In this document: piece after piece, positions 1-19,112 of the stretch
Layout of the letters: every line of letters starts with the position of its first letter
How positions within the stretch are numbered: the stretch's first letter is position 1
DNA from: Trichoplax sp. H2
Lineage: Eukaryota; Placozoa; Uniplacotomia; Trichoplacea
Direction of reading: 5' to 3'
NCBI GenBank assembly: GCA_003344405.1
Contig: NOWV01000005.1
Location: 1,054,001 to 1,118,000 of the forward strand
Length of the DNA: 64,000 bases
Program-made: the position numbers and the translations under genes
The notes under the pieces: generated by a model
What the model saw: only the letters and a program-made list of their open reading frames with translations
Database searches by the model: none
Told to the model about the DNA's origin: nothing

Positions 1-1849
1 ACGTTGATGGTATCTTTTACACCCATGATCATAGACATGACTACAGAATATACACATTAAAGTTAGTGTAATGGAATAGTCGCTGCAGTCAAGCAATTCT
101 ATGCCAAATAAACGGTAGAAAAGTAGACAAATGCGAGGTGAAATGGCTGGCCACTACGCATTCGCTGTCGTCACTCTAGTTGTGTGTCAACCACGATGGA
201 TCATCACTAGGGTTGCGTAGAAACCGATTCTTCATCGATAGATTGGAAGAGTGATGAGGACGATAGTAGTCGTAATAGGAATATCAGCCCAAGGTGTAAG
301 ATACATTAATGGAATCAGCTTGGTGTTAGTGTGGATAGATACTGTTCTTTATGAACCGACAATCTACGTATTCTTACTTACTGTACAGTCTACTTAGAAT
401 GGCAATCATGGAAAGGAAATCACTTCGGCCATCTTATCGCTCACTATCTATCCATGATGATTATTGTTAACAAACTACCATTGGATGTTGGGTACATGAC
501 TGTACAAAGTGGATAATAGTATGATCCTTCTTCTTGATTGCTACTACTCTTAGTCGATAGTCGGAGGAGACTATAGGCTATAGTTTTCGTCAATGCAAGA
601 TGATTAATTGAGTGTTGAGAAGGTGCTGTAGCATACGGTAAGATAAAGGTTGGAAAGGGCCGTTTTATATCTTGTCGTCAACACGGATGACTATTACTTT
701 GACTGTTAGTAAGGGATTTGATCGTACTTTTAGATGTTGTAAAATTTAGATATGCTATATTGATCGCCAGGATAATAAATTTTGTATCAGTGTCATCCAT
801 AGCAATAACATTGATATGATAGATATATTACAATAGCCTAGTACTGTCTTCGAGTACTGTCGTGTATGTTGATGCTTGTTGTAAAGCTATCGAATTAATT
901 ATCATCATTGAGTAGTTAACCAGTAGCTGACATCTAGCCAGCCTAGCTTATAAAAATAATCATTTCTTACTGAAATTGTAAAACTACAACGATGATGGAA
1001 AACAGTCTGCAGTGCTCTGTTGTGGCAGTCCATCATTTTCATATCACGTCGGTAGGATAGTTATACTGTACTAGGGACTTCTCTCTTGAAATGTCCCCGG
1101 TTATGCTTAGTAACCCTTTCAATAATCTTGGCCATTTGAAAATTAATAGTTGTACCACATCGGTTTCTTACTAATGGTATAGCTAATTAAATAAGATGAG
1201 AGGCTGATGCTTTATTAAGATACAGAAACTTGCAGTAAAGTGGAATATGTTATCGTACTCACTTCGTCTCTTACGCAATACATACTCTATCATACAAGGA
1301 TGGTAATTGGAATGCGGGTAGTAATTCTCCGTATGTTAGATGACTCTACAGGTTTAAATGGTGACAGTATTAAATCAGTGATAAAGCTATAACTGAAATG
1401 GACGAAATACCAACTAAAAATGTCAAGGGATCCCATTTCTATCACTATCAAAGATAATAATTCGAGCGTCTGGTAATGAGAGGGATAACAATAAAGCTGC
1501 ATCATTTCCAAACAGAGTTCGACATTGAAGTTTAGCCATTAAACTAATGAATGAGCATGTACTGTCCGAGTTACTATTTTATGATGCATTGTACGATGTT
1601 ATAATGTGTGATTGATTACTTATTGAAAAGTCTATCTTATTGCTATAGCAAACGGTAGGAATGTAGTCAAGCATGGGTTCAAAATTTAGTTCCCCGCATA
1701 GTCAACTTGTTCAATAGTTGATGTATTGATATCCATCAAAAATAGATTCTATCCTGTTACGACACAGCATTATGTTTTAGTAAGTCGTATTGCCTATACC
1801 CTATTACGACATGTTGTCTTGATTTTGTCATTGATGCTTTAATTTTTAG
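1..1849. other. Upstream flank of DNAJB12-like gene, no gene recognised
   Basis: AT-rich sequence. I looked for the missing N-terminal exon of the DNAJB12-like gene, expected to end in phase 1 after a short helical repeat, and found no convincing candidate. The minus-strand reading frame at 1290-1511 has no splice context or recognisable family. The missing exon may be very short or lie outside the window. Confidence 0.5.
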
Positions 1850-4813
1850 AGTTATTACATGAAATTAATGAACGATCCAAAAGTGATGGCAGTAATAAGA
1901 AAGAAACTCCTGAAAATAATAATATTAGAAATAGGAAAGTAAGGACTAATCAAAGAGAAGATAACACAGCAGATAGTAATCAAAAGAAGAATTATACTCC
2001 AGAACAGCTAGATGCTGTCAAAAGGTTTTTGTTGCATAAATGATTACCAAATATTTATTATATATTAAATTCTAAAGTTAAATGCAATACTCTGATGACT
2101 AATAGACGACCTTGCTATCGGAGTATATCATCTAATTTAATATATGCAATATGCGTGATTTAGAGTTACGTATTAAATAATCTTGGCCTAATTTTTGTAA
2201 TGTTGTGCGATAATCCTTTATACTACAGAATCAAAACTTGTAAAGATTATTATCAAATACTTGGCGTAGAGAAAGATGCTACCAAGGTTGATTTGAAGAA
2301 AGCATATAGAAAGGTAAACGCTGACAATGTGCAATCATGATCTAATAATCAGCTTAAAGTCTCGTTTATCTATTAGTTTTGAATTAAATTCAGTATACAG
2401 TAACTCGCTATCGTATATACCTGTAATCATACGTTGTTGGGCAAGAAAAGGAAATCTATAATGCTAGAAAAATGTCACATTCATGACGCATACGATTGTT
2501 CGTATTAACTTAATCGCGTTGTACCTCTTTAATACTACGTATATACCTGTAATCACACGTTGTTGGGCAAGAGAAGGAATTCTAATGCCAGAAAAATATC
2601 ACATTCATGATGCATAAGATTCACATTAACTTAATCGCGTTGTACCTCTTTAGTACTACGTATAGATTGCTTTTATATAACACTCATATTTAAAAATCAT
2701 CATCAGTTTTAGTTAAAATACGATATGGTTGTAATTGAAAGCAATTTTTGATCACTTCATATAGTTGGCTCTACAACTACATCCTGATAAAAATGTGGCA
2801 CCTGGTGCTTCAGAAGCTTTTAAAGGTATGACTTTAGCAATTTGCGTCGATTAAGCTATATGAAGTCTATTACCTATTGCGATACTACACCATTAGCTTA
2901 GTAGTCTACAGCTGATATTAAAGTCTAAAAGAATATGGTAACCTCAATCTTGTTATACGGTACTGCATTGTTTTGAAGTAGTTATCAAAGAGTTTTGCTG
3001 TTTTCGTTACCGGGCAGTATACTGTCAGTACAACTCTAGTATGGCTGATGATGTATTACCTTGAACTTTTGTGCAATGGCAAACTTTTAATAAACGACAT
3101 CTTTTAATAGCTGTTAGTAATGCATTCGGAGTACTAAATGATGATCAGAAGAGGCGTCGTTATGATCAATTCGGAGAGGAAAAAGATGTTCCAACACAGC
3201 ATTATCGTGAATATTATACTAATGATTTTGAATGTAAGTTTAATTGTATCATGAGGCATTGCGATAGTTTTGTAACTGATCGTTACATCTATATCTTACG
3301 GAGAAAATATTTTACTTTAATAATATTTTTTGGCTAATTTAGCTGATATTTCGCCAGAGGATTTATTTAATATGTTCTTCGGAGGTAGCTTTCCTTCAGG
3401 AGGTATGTTGTGCCCATTATACCGCTGTTGTTAATGCTTGTTAATTGCCATATGATTTCAAATAAAGATTTTTTTATGCGTAATGGTGTAATCTGACAAT
3501 TAAGTAGCTGTAATTTTGTGCTTGACAAAGCTATACCTGTTGATACATTAAATATTTTAAAGTTTTAAACTAATGATACATCACTAAATTTGCCCCAATC
3601 ATATAATTCTTGCCATGAAAGTGATGGGGTAATTAATAAAATTAAAAGTTAAAAATCTTGAATAATTGGGCACGTATGCTTCTCCATTTTAGGGCGTGTA
3701 TATGTTCATAGGAATCATCGACGTAGTAGTCGCCCTAGATATCATCAGGAACAAGAAGAACCAGCTGTAAGTTCTGTTATTTACTGAAATAATTTATATT
3801 ATATTAAATAGTCATTAATGGTATAGCAGCTTTGAAAGTATTTAGCTGTATCTTTGGTTTACGGTATATTATGTAATAATTTGGTGTATGAGTTTTTCCT
3901 AAGAAGTGAATAAAATAACATTACGCATATTTCATTTTACGATGGTGCAACTTCGTACAACTAACACTTATTTTCGTATCTGGGGTTAGATGCCCTCATC
4001 ACATGAATAAAAATTTGCGAGTAGTATACAATACATTGTACAGAATATTGTATTTATTTATATTCTATCGTTGGCTATGTACTGTACTGAGAGTAATTAG
4101 CGTTATGTTTGATGATTTCTGCTTGTATTTAGAGTAGTAACTTATTTGAAAGTGCGCGCGTTTCCGATAGTCGCCTATTTTCTAGAATTTACTTGCTAAT
4201 CTGTTATTACCTTATTTTAAATTTTTTATGCAGACATTTAATTGGCTTCCAGCTTTGCAATTTGTGCCTATATTAATATTGTTTTTAATGGGCGTAATAA
4301 GCCCTTTACTAGTGGATCCATCTCCTTATAGTTTATCTCGTTCTTTGTAAGTTGACTAAATTTTCTGCAATGCCTCAATGTATTGCATTGTTCAATATAA
4401 GTTCTATTTTTTTAATTTTGTTTTACATTTGAATGATACGATGACTTAACGCGTTTGTAGGTATTATCCTCAGCAACGATCTACTGCTGATGGTGTTAGC
4501 TATTATGTTGCTAGTAATTTTGAACGTAAGTTCGATTCTGCCAAGATATACGAAATTGAAAATGATGTAAAAAGAGAGTACTTAGGACTGTTGCAAGAAA
4601 GATGCTGGCGGGATAAGCGACAACGTATGTTGTAATATGAAACAGTTAAACTGTTCATTTATTTATGTGCTTAGTAAATACTTACAGCTTTCATGTTAAT
4701 TAGGGGAACTATTGATTCACCAAGCGAAGCTTTGGGGAGATGAGAAAAAAATAGAAGAATATAAGACAATGACTTTACGTTCTTGCAATGAATTGGAACG
4801 ACTCGTGTCATAA
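1850..4813 (+). CDS. DNAJB12: DNAJB12/DNAJB14-type ER membrane J-protein (5' incomplete)
   Basis: Tail-anchored ER co-chaperone that stimulates Hsp70 on the cytosolic face of the ER during membrane-protein quality control (family knowledge). Exons seen: 1850-2024, 2229-2313, 2765-2825, 3111-3233, 3343-3402, 3693-3766, 4234-4346, 4461-4624, 4704-4813 (stop TAA). Exon 1850-2024 encodes a polar linker ending in the pre-J motif YTPEQLDAVKR. The J domain follows (KDYYQILGV, KKAYRKLALQ, then the HPDKN loop at about 2788-2802 containing the HPD motif, and YDQFG). Next comes the family motif DISPEDLFNMFFGG. Exon 4234-4346 holds a single hydrophobic membrane segment (FVPILILFLMGVISPLL). The last two exons hold the C-terminal DUF1977-type domain with YYVASNF and CWRDKR. 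Phases agree at every junction. Exon 1850 begins in phase 1, so at least one upstream coding exon with the start Met is missing. A possible AATAAA lies at 4883. Invertebrates usually have one co-orthologue of DNAJB12 and DNAJB14, so the symbol is approximate. Confidence 0.93.
2412..2663. repeat. Tandem duplication, 2 copies of ~126 bp, in an intron
   Basis: The segment starting CGTATATACCTGTAATCA at 2412 recurs at 2538 with about 90% identity by eye. Both copies contain GTTGTTGGGCAAG and TTAATCGCGTTGTACCTC. It lies inside the DNAJB12-like intron before the HPD exon and has no coding potential. Confidence 0.9.
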
Positions 4814-6100
4814 CAGACTCATTAATTAAGTTGTTGGACGCTGGAAATTATTACGTAGTAGCCTGTATCGCTGGTATCAAGTAATAAATGATAGCGTCGT
4901 AAAAGTTTTAACAGTACTCTTCTTATCCTTAATGTACGTATGATAGCGATTAGCTTTGAAGATATATTTGGTATCAACATTTTTAATCAACTTTATTGAT
5001 CTTAATTTAAAATTTAGAATTCTAATAAACAACATGAATTTTTCATTGCAAATGTTTATCGATATATATGCAATTGCAATATAAAAATTTTCTATTTTAC
5101 GATGCAGTTGTGTATCATAAAGGATCATAATGATATAACTGCATTACGGTTATCAAGTTACTCTGATTTTACATCTTCTTTGTCATATTGCAATGCCTTT
5201 CGGAGTTAGCTACGGTAAATTACCGACAGTGTAAATCACGCTATATCATATGTCCATGATATTTATTGCTGTACTGTCTAATACCTTTGTAATATTTCAT
5301 ACCCTGTGATATGAAAATCAGCTAGATGTATCTACCTAGTTATTGCTGTGCCACTTTTTTAGGAAAACTTGTTTTATTTAGATTGCATCTGTATAATTAA
5401 TATATTGGTTTATTAATACGGCGTAACCGTAACCACCCTGACGGTCTAACATGTGTGGATTGGGAAACCATTGTTGAACGCTCGTTGTAAAATAGAAACT
5501 GATAACTCTTAATTGAAAATGACTTTGCATTATCTTGAATTATATAATCCGTTTGGTAATTAAAGGCCATGTACTACTGATTTGTGATACGCTAACACAC
5601 TTAATTTTAAAATAGAATATTTATCGTTACAGTAAATTAAAGTCATCTTCAAATTAAGGCAAACTGTAATAAATACTTGTTATGAATATTATGAAATAGA
5701 TATTATCAATAAACTGTAATTATTTACCGCCATTTTACGAGTATGTTAAATTTTTAATTAAGTTGAAGTTAGTAAGTTATATCGGTAAATTTGTAATCTA
5801 GTTAATGAATAGTATTGCGCTCTATCTGCGGCTACTTTATTCGATTCACCTGATTAGATCTTTGTACATTTCTAAATAATACTATATTATTTTTTGTGGT
5901 ATAAAAAAATTTTTAACCATATTACACAGTTGTAGTTGCTATAGTTTAGAATTGCTTCATGTAAAGTACTGATCAGTAGGAAAGGAATTATTACGGTATT
6001 AGCAGACTTGGATATTCGATATGACAATGATCGCCCAAATAATTTTAGTTATCACATTTACAAATGTGATCATTGTCATCAATATTTTAGCAGTTATAAG
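4814..6100. other. Intergenic, nothing recognised
   Basis: Convergent interval between the DNAJB12-like gene (+) and the RPUSD2-like gene (-). Apart from a possible poly(A) signal at 4883-4888 it is AT-rich sequence with no supported exon. The minus-strand frame at 4877-5128 translates to low-complexity, family-less sequence. Confidence 0.6.
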
Positions 6101-9100
6101 TTATCCAAAGACCATTCCGGTAGTTTGGCTTCGAACTCCCAGTCTGGTCCCTAAATTATGTTTAAGAATAGGGAGTATCATTTCCGGTTCTAGAAGGAAT
6201 GGGCTATTTTGTATTACATTACTTACTTTATATTTTAAAGCATGTAACCATAAAACCATTTCTTCAGGTGTAGGATCTTTGTACGTTAATCGACATTCAA
6301 CGCAGTCTTGATGGACATTATTCTCTAATGGGGATACCATCGGGGATTGATTTACATCTTCACTAGCTTGAATTTTTTCGGTAGTAATGTGTGATTCGGA
6401 TTTATTATCTTGATGCTGTCTAACTTGACTAATATTTTCGCAATTTTGTGACGAGGATGAAGAGTTATCTTTGTCCAATTCATCTACGCTATCCAAGTTC
6501 TTAATTTCATCCACTTGTTTTGGAATCACATTGTCGTGTCGGTGAAACTGTAGTAATGTCAGAACAATCTGAAATAGAGGTATCCATTGCGAATGACCAA
6601 GAGTGATCACGTTGATTTACTTTACACATATTCTGTTAGCATTATCAGATTATTTTATTAGCTGTGCCTTACGCTATCAACATCTTTATCTATATGGCCA
6701 GCTTTGCCTTTGTTAGGACCCCAGGCTTCATGGTTATAAATTGGATCATTTACAATCGGGTAACCTAGCCATTGTAAATGTACACGGATTTGGTGCATTC
6801 GACCTGTAAGCGGAATACCTGTAATGAAAAATGTTAAAAGTGTTATACATATGTAGACTTTCAGAAGGTAAAGCGTACAACTATAAAAGATTGTTAACTA
6901 ATATGACTTACACTTTACCAGACTGGTTTTACCATTGTAAGAAAGGCGTTGAAATATAGTTTGGCAGCTTTTACCTTTAGGACTTACACGACAAACTCCA
7001 AGTTTATGCGAAACTACATCAATCGGTTCTTTACAATCGATAGTTTCTCTATGGATGGAATGAATAACTGCCTTTAATATGATTAACTGCAATTATGTTT
7101 TTAATTATACAGTACATATACTAGTATAAACGTACGTTGGAAATTCTCCGTCGACTCGACAAACATACTGTTTTTCAATCTGCCTATCACGAACTTGCTT
7201 TTCTAATTCTTGAGCTTTCTGAAGTGTTCTTTTAGTAATTAATGTTTTCAATTAAGTTTTTATCGTATGTTAAACATTAATCTCTTGAGATTTTAATTGT
7301 TCTATAAATTACAAATTTACGACGAAATAGTGATACCTGGCGAATATTAATATTCCAGAAGTTAAACGGTCTAATCGATGAATGGCTGTATCCATGCAAA
7401 TATGTCACACAAAGTAATAGGTTATCTTTAGTATTTGGCATGTCATTAAGTTAAATATCTGCATTCCTAAATAATAATACTAACTATGTAAATTTTGTAA
7501 TCCGTAATCTCTAGCAAGCATGAATACCACCGAGTTATGTCGATAACGTCCACAAGGATGTACCTAATGACAGAAAGTTAATATGATAATTTAAGATATA
7601 AATTATTAATCGTGCAATATATCATCAATTATGACATGTTTAGCAGTGGTATCACATCGTTATAGGATGTATGTAACCTAGACGAATTAGCTGCCTAATC
7701 TAGTAATATTGTTAATTGGTTACAATTTTGTTTAAGAGTGATTTAGTTACTACAGGTTAAGAATATAAAAACTAAGTAAAAAGATTTCTTTCGCAAAATT
7801 ATGATATCTGGCATTGTTTCGTTTACCGGTATAGATGCTGGCTTGTTAATTACAACAATGTCATCGTCCATTTTTATAATTTGTATTGGATTTGCTGTAA
7901 CCGGTGGTTCATGTCTGTAATAGACAATTAGGCTAAGTCACTTAATGGAAAATAGGTACAATATATCTGAAGGTGCTGTTACATTTGAACTAAGTTCAAT
8001 TTTTAAGATAGTTATAATAAAATTTATATTCTTTAGTACTATTAAGAAGATAACGGGACGTTGTAAATTGGAAAAAGTTGATCTAAAATTTGACATGATT
8101 TTATTAATTATATATTTATTTAGTTCATAATTAATTGTTAACTCGAAGGTGATGAGTTATGATTATTCTTTACTATGATGTAGAGAATGTCTGGACTTAC
8201 AATAAAATCAAGAGCCTATTATCGGATAGAGACTTAGAGACACCGTTTTAATATTATTAAATTGCTTTTATAATTAAACTACAGATTTAAACGTTATAAG
8301 CTTTGAAATAAGATTTTAATTACCTATGGACCGTGTTACGAATAACATCATTATCTCGGACTATTGTATTTGCTGAGGGAATCTTGTTGTTAACTGTCAT
8401 TGGATTAAAAGTTTATAAATTGCAGTGACCGACTCACATCTGAATAGATTATATACTTGTGTGAGATAAAAATGAGTTCCTTAGATTTTATTACTTATTC
8501 TTGGACGATACAATATAGCTAATAGCGCTTTCAAATAATTGCTACATTTCTAATATATTTAAAGATCGTAAATTACCACCTCAACGTATAAATTTCTTAA
8601 GTAAGACACTATTTAGATTAATAGAAGCGAACTTAAGTAATAAGGATAAGCACAATGTTTAAAATTCTATCATAAACTGACCTGTTATTTTCCCATTCTG
8701 TATTGCGTTTATCTAGGATTAGCGTGCAGGATAATATCCATATCAGTCATTAAATCGATTATGATACAATATAAGAAGTGATAAAAATTATAATTGACTG
8801 TGTCATTATCATCACTCTATATAGTAAATCATCAGTCTACTGTATACTATACATAGTATTCCACTGGGCTAGAGCTGAATTCATTTTTGAAAATGTCGAT
8901 TAACTTCTTGCCAACCCATCGTCCCTTCGCGTGAGTTGTAAAAGTGAAATTGTAAGGTCTTATATGACGTAAACCTATAGTTAATGGATTATATTTGAGT
9001 ATTTATTTAGTATTTAACAATATAATATACTGTACATAAATCGCTTTAATTTTCACGCAATTGTGAAATGTTACAAAAATGATCAAATTGTTTCCATTCA

Positions 9101-9689
9101 AGCTACAGTATCATTTTATAATCTACTAAAAATAAAGGCTATTATAATGTGAACGTATACAATTTGATTGTATCAAATTTGGCAGATGCTTGCTGACATT
9201 ATATTCTTTGGTACTGTAATTACTATCAGTATCTTACCATTTTCTATGTAATAATTGGTTTCTTGAAGGATTTCTTCCCCAAATCCCTTTTTCTTTTCTT
9301 TCGCAGCTGCTTTACGTTTTTTTCTGTCTTGCATTGGCTAAAAAATACGCAGATTAGAATAAATTACTACCATAATACTTAGTGATAGTTTAATTAATTG
9401 TAGGGTTATAGACTCGAGCTTAACCACTGTGTATGATGTTTATAAAAAAATTTTGAATAACATCGAATAGAAATAATATGATCAAATTGCCATATTACGA
9501 TATCTTTCCATAATGAAAAGGTAGTGTATGAATATTGTGATCTTACTAGAATCTCTTGCAATGATTGTTATATTCTAGGTCATGTACTTATTCGTTTCTA
9601 AACGAATACCATTAAAAGGATTGATTTTAGCTAGGAAATACCTGGCTTGTTTCTGGATCGATAGATCTTTTACACGTAGAATCAGCCAT
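6101..9689 (-). CDS. RPUSD2: RPUSD2-type RNA pseudouridine synthase (RluA family)
   Basis: Isomerises uridine to pseudouridine in RNA; the RluA/RPUSD2 family acts on mRNA and tRNA (family knowledge). Twelve exons in transcription order: 9642-9689, 9238-9337, 8853-8974, 8682-8712, 8324-8393, 7827-7914, 7485-7563, 7337-7385, 7136-7228, 6912-7048, 6673-6818, 6101-6547. They sum to 1410 nt, 469 aa. Start ATG at 9687-9689 ([16 protein letters not shown]). An N-terminal S4-like region includes TKAKGRWVG-type sequence (seen as [15 protein letters not shown]). The core follows: [26 protein letters not shown], then the catalytic motif HRLDRLTSG with catalytic Asp185. Then [53 protein letters not shown] and [15 protein letters not shown]. 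The last exon is an acidic, Ser/Asn-rich tail ending in the family motif [13 protein letters not shown] and LWLHALKYK. It is shorter than human RPUSD2 (about 545 aa), mainly at the N terminus. I see no obvious mitochondrial presequence at the start. Confidence 0.95.
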
Positions 9690-10045
9690 TTTAGCAGTAA
9701 ATATACTGGTAGCTAAGTTTGCCCTGTTATTCGTAGTCAATGCCAATGCAAGATTACGTAATGATAGATAGCCAACAGCCAGGGTTAGTAATGGTGATTG
9801 TGAATAAATTCTTGACGGGGGTATCCTTCCAAGCTCGGTTAGGCTACGATATCTGATTGAAAATTTTCTTTAGTAAAGTGTACAGAAGACAGAGTGGAAA
9901 CTAACCGACAAGTGGAAACATGTTTACACTCCAACAGCCATATTCAATTCTACACAGCACATTTTATCAGATTGCCAGGTGCAACTTAATTAAATGGATT
10001 AGCTCCATGTTTATACATCATCGATAATGTCGATATTATTTACAT
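9690..10045. other. Upstream region of RPUSD2-like gene
   Basis: Short 5' flank of the minus-strand RPUSD2-like gene, running into the minisatellite. I see no clear promoter element. Confidence 0.5.
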
Positions 10046-11055
10046 GCTCTACGTAGCAGTTAGTCAGTTACAATATTCTTCATTTTTATGCAGTATATCT
10101 ATCCGATTACAGTACAACTGATTGAATAGTTTGTAGTATAGTTTATCTTTGCTGAGGTTAGTGTCGATGCTCTACGTTGCAGTTGGTCAGTTACAACATT
10201 CTTCATTTTTACGCAGTATATCTATCAGATTACAGTACAAGGCATAACTGATTGAATAGTTTGTAGTTTAGTTTTATCTTTGCTGAGGTTAGTGTCGTTG
10301 CTCTACGTTGTAGTTAGTCAGTTACAACATTCTTCATTTTTACGCAGTATATCTATCAGATTACAGTACACAGCACAACTGATTGAATAGTTTGTAGTTT
10401 AGTTTTATCTTTGCTGAGGTTAGTGTCGTTGCTCTACGTTGTAGTTAGTCAGTTACAACATTCTTTATTTTTACGCAGTATATCTATCAAATTACAGCAC
10501 AACTGATTGAATAGTTTGTAGTATAGTTTATCTTTGCTGAGGTTAGTGTCGATGCTCTACGTTGCAGTTAGTCAGTTGCAACATTCTTCATTTTTACGCA
10601 GTATATCTATCAAATTACAGCACAACTGATTGAATAGTTTGTAGTATAGTTTATCTTTGCTGAGGTTAGTGTCGATGCTCTACGTTGCAGTTGGTCAGTT
10701 ACAACATTCTTCATTTTTACGCAGTATATCTATCAGATTACAGTACAAGGCATAACTGATTGAATAGTTTGTAGTATAGTTTATCTTTGCTGAAGTTAGT
10801 GTCGATGCTCTACGTTGCAGTTGGTCAGTTGCAACATTCTTCATTTTTACGCAGTATATCTATCAAATTACAGTACAACTGATTGAATAGTTTGTAGTAT
10901 AGTTTATCTTTGCTGAGGTTAGTGTCGATGCTCTACGTTGTAGTTAATCAGTTACAACACTCTTCATTTTTAGTAGTTCATCTATTAGATTACGAGGCAC
11001 AACTAATTTAAGTTCATAGTTTGTGGTTTAGTTTATTGAATCTTTTGCTGAGGTT
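10046..11055. repeat. Minisatellite, about 8 copies of a 123-131 bp unit
   Basis: The unit begins GCTCTACGTTGCAGTTAGTC and recurs at 10046, 10169, 10300, 10431, 10554, 10677, 10807 and 10930. Spacing is 123, 131, 131, 123, 123, 130 and 123 bp. The longer units carry a 7-bp insertion (AGGCATA- or ACAGCAC-like) after CAGTACA, and some also an extra T. The last copy is diverged and decays by about 11055. Units share CATTTTTACGCAGTATATC and TTTGCTGAGGTTAGTG. There is no reading frame. It sits between the divergent RPUSD2 and AARS1 genes. Confidence 0.95.
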
Positions 11056-12239
11056 AGTATACGCGTATATTAACGTCTACAGTTTTATATCGTACAGAAG
11101 TAGAATATTTAATTTTATGCAATGCCAGTACAGCGGATTTCAATTTATTCACTTTTATATCTTACCTCGATTTGGCTTGAGATATTGCTGAAGTAAGAGC
11201 ATTGTAAGGGATGAGAGGATTGATTATATTATAATCATATACGCGCAATTAATATGTGAGCACTGAGCAGTTGCTCGAGCTGATGGTAGTCATGGTTCCA
11301 ATACAAACTCGGTACTGCACTATCGACTACCGAAGGTGAAAGACAGCATTTCCGGGTAACATAGCGATGAGTATATCATGTATCGTGGAGCATGTTCAGG
11401 CCTATACAGTACATTATATGGAGATTGCTCTAGGAAGGCAAAAGTGCGGTTATTAAGCACAGAAGTGTGCAGTAAAAGCTGTGCAGCAGTACAGCTGGAA
11501 TGCAGCGTGTGCTCAGCTTAAAATAGATCACAACCATAATGAATTCATGAATTGATTGATTTTATTATGAAGCTTAATCAGGACATGTTAGTCATTTTGC
11601 ATTTGCATAAGCATATAGAAAGAATGCTTGTAGTCATTTCGACATATCGATTCCCTTGCATTTTGGTTATCTCTTGATCGGTAATATCAACTGTACATTG
11701 ACTTCTGGCCTAGATACCAGCATGATGCAAATCAGCTTACTGTATGGCAATTGTACATCACGATAGCAATGGTACTTAAGTTGCTGTTAAAGTTCAATTC
11801 TGCAGCGTTGAGCTCCAAAGGATGATAAATTGCTGCACAAAATAATGACTTTACTAGCCACCTACTTTCATCTAATCGTAGCGGATACTATCTACAGTCT
11901 TGATATGATCACATACAAAAAAAAGGAAAAAATAGGATTGATTTTGTAGATGTGAGCCTTGAGCATCTTATGTACTGTAAAACAATGCAGCTCAAAAACA
12001 GTAGAGTATGGCAGCTAGAAAGAATGAAACATTGAAGTTTCATTGCTGAGCCCTTACTCAATTCTAGAAGATCCAAGCATGAGATCGCATGCAAAGCACA
12101 TGAGTGCTGCTATAGAAGTTAAAAGAAGTGACTTCTACATCAACGACAAGCCCTACTCGGGCTTCTTCTATTTCACCATTAGCCCTTTCTCCATCTTGGA
12201 TGGATTCCCCACAGACCTCCTCATGCCTCTTGGGAAGGA
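11056..12239. other. Intergenic region upstream of AARS1
   Basis: No supported gene. The 3' part (12040-12240) is less AT-rich and open in several frames on both strands (for example 12043-12288 + and 12064-12273 -). None shows a recognisable family, and it is probably the promoter/5' UTR of AARS1. Confidence 0.5.
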
Positions 12240-12461
12240 ATGCGCAAGCGCAATTCTTTCTTGCATCAGCCACCTTTCATTCTCATGATTCAGCGGAGGT
12301 TGGCGTTGTCTTGCCGCTCCATTTCATTTTGGATCCCTTTTGGATCGCGTTCATTGGCAATTTCTCGATCTTTATCCTACAGCAGATTAATTTATTCTGC
12401 ACCAACTTGTTCTTTTCTACATTGGAGAGCATTTTCAACTTGCTATAGAAGCCATAACAAG
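12240..12461 (+). other. In-frame upstream extension of AARS1, probable mitochondrial presequence
   Basis: The AARS1 reading frame stays open upstream of the Met at 12462 back to an ATG at 12240, with a second in-frame ATG at 12285. This adds 74 residues with no Asp or Glu, about eleven Arg plus several Lys/His, and many Ser, Leu and Phe. It starts [13 protein letters not shown]; the inner start gives [15 protein letters not shown]. It ends [14 protein letters not shown] just before MDPNLTSEQ. The composition, and a possible processing site around RAFS|T, are typical of mitochondrial targeting peptides. Inference: starting upstream makes the mitochondrial form and starting at 12462 the cytosolic form. 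Other frames here are also open, so the argument rests on composition, not openness. Confidence 0.6.
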
Positions 12462-18743
<6,282 letters not shown>

Positions 18744-19106
18744 GTATTGATTTTTTAGTTCAATAAGAATGCTTTAGTATACCAATTCTCTTAACTACGA
18801 TATCATCACTACGGGCAATGCAATGGAGTGCATTCATACGAATACGTATGTTGTGAAACGGCTTTTAAATATGTTTCACGGTATTTATTTGGGAGTTTTC
18901 GGTTGGTTTCACCCACTTACGAATTAATTAAAATAACCTGCAAAATCCCAATATCCATATAAATACCTCTTTAAACGTATATGCATATCGTTGGTATATT
19001 TTAGATTGTCATTCTATTTTACATTTGGTATTTGTAGTAATTATTTGTTATAAAGTAGGTCTTGATTAGATATCTGTGTGATAGTTGTAAATTGGTACTG
19101 TATGTC

Positions 19107-19112
19107 AATAAA
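19107..19112 (+). terminator. Probable poly(A) signal of AARS1
   Basis: AATAAA about 365 bp after the AARS1 stop, followed by AT-rich then T/G-containing sequence. Position and hexamer fit; cleavage is not proven. Confidence 0.55.

Noticed and set aside
6021-6311. Plus-strand 96-codon frame
   Set aside because: Antisense shadow of the last exon of the RPUSD2-like gene.
12043-12448. Other open frames upstream of AARS1 (12043-12288 +, 12128-12448 +, 12064-12273 -)
   Set aside because: Less AT-rich DNA with few stops; none has a recognisable family or splice context. Only the frame continuous with AARS1 has presequence-like composition.
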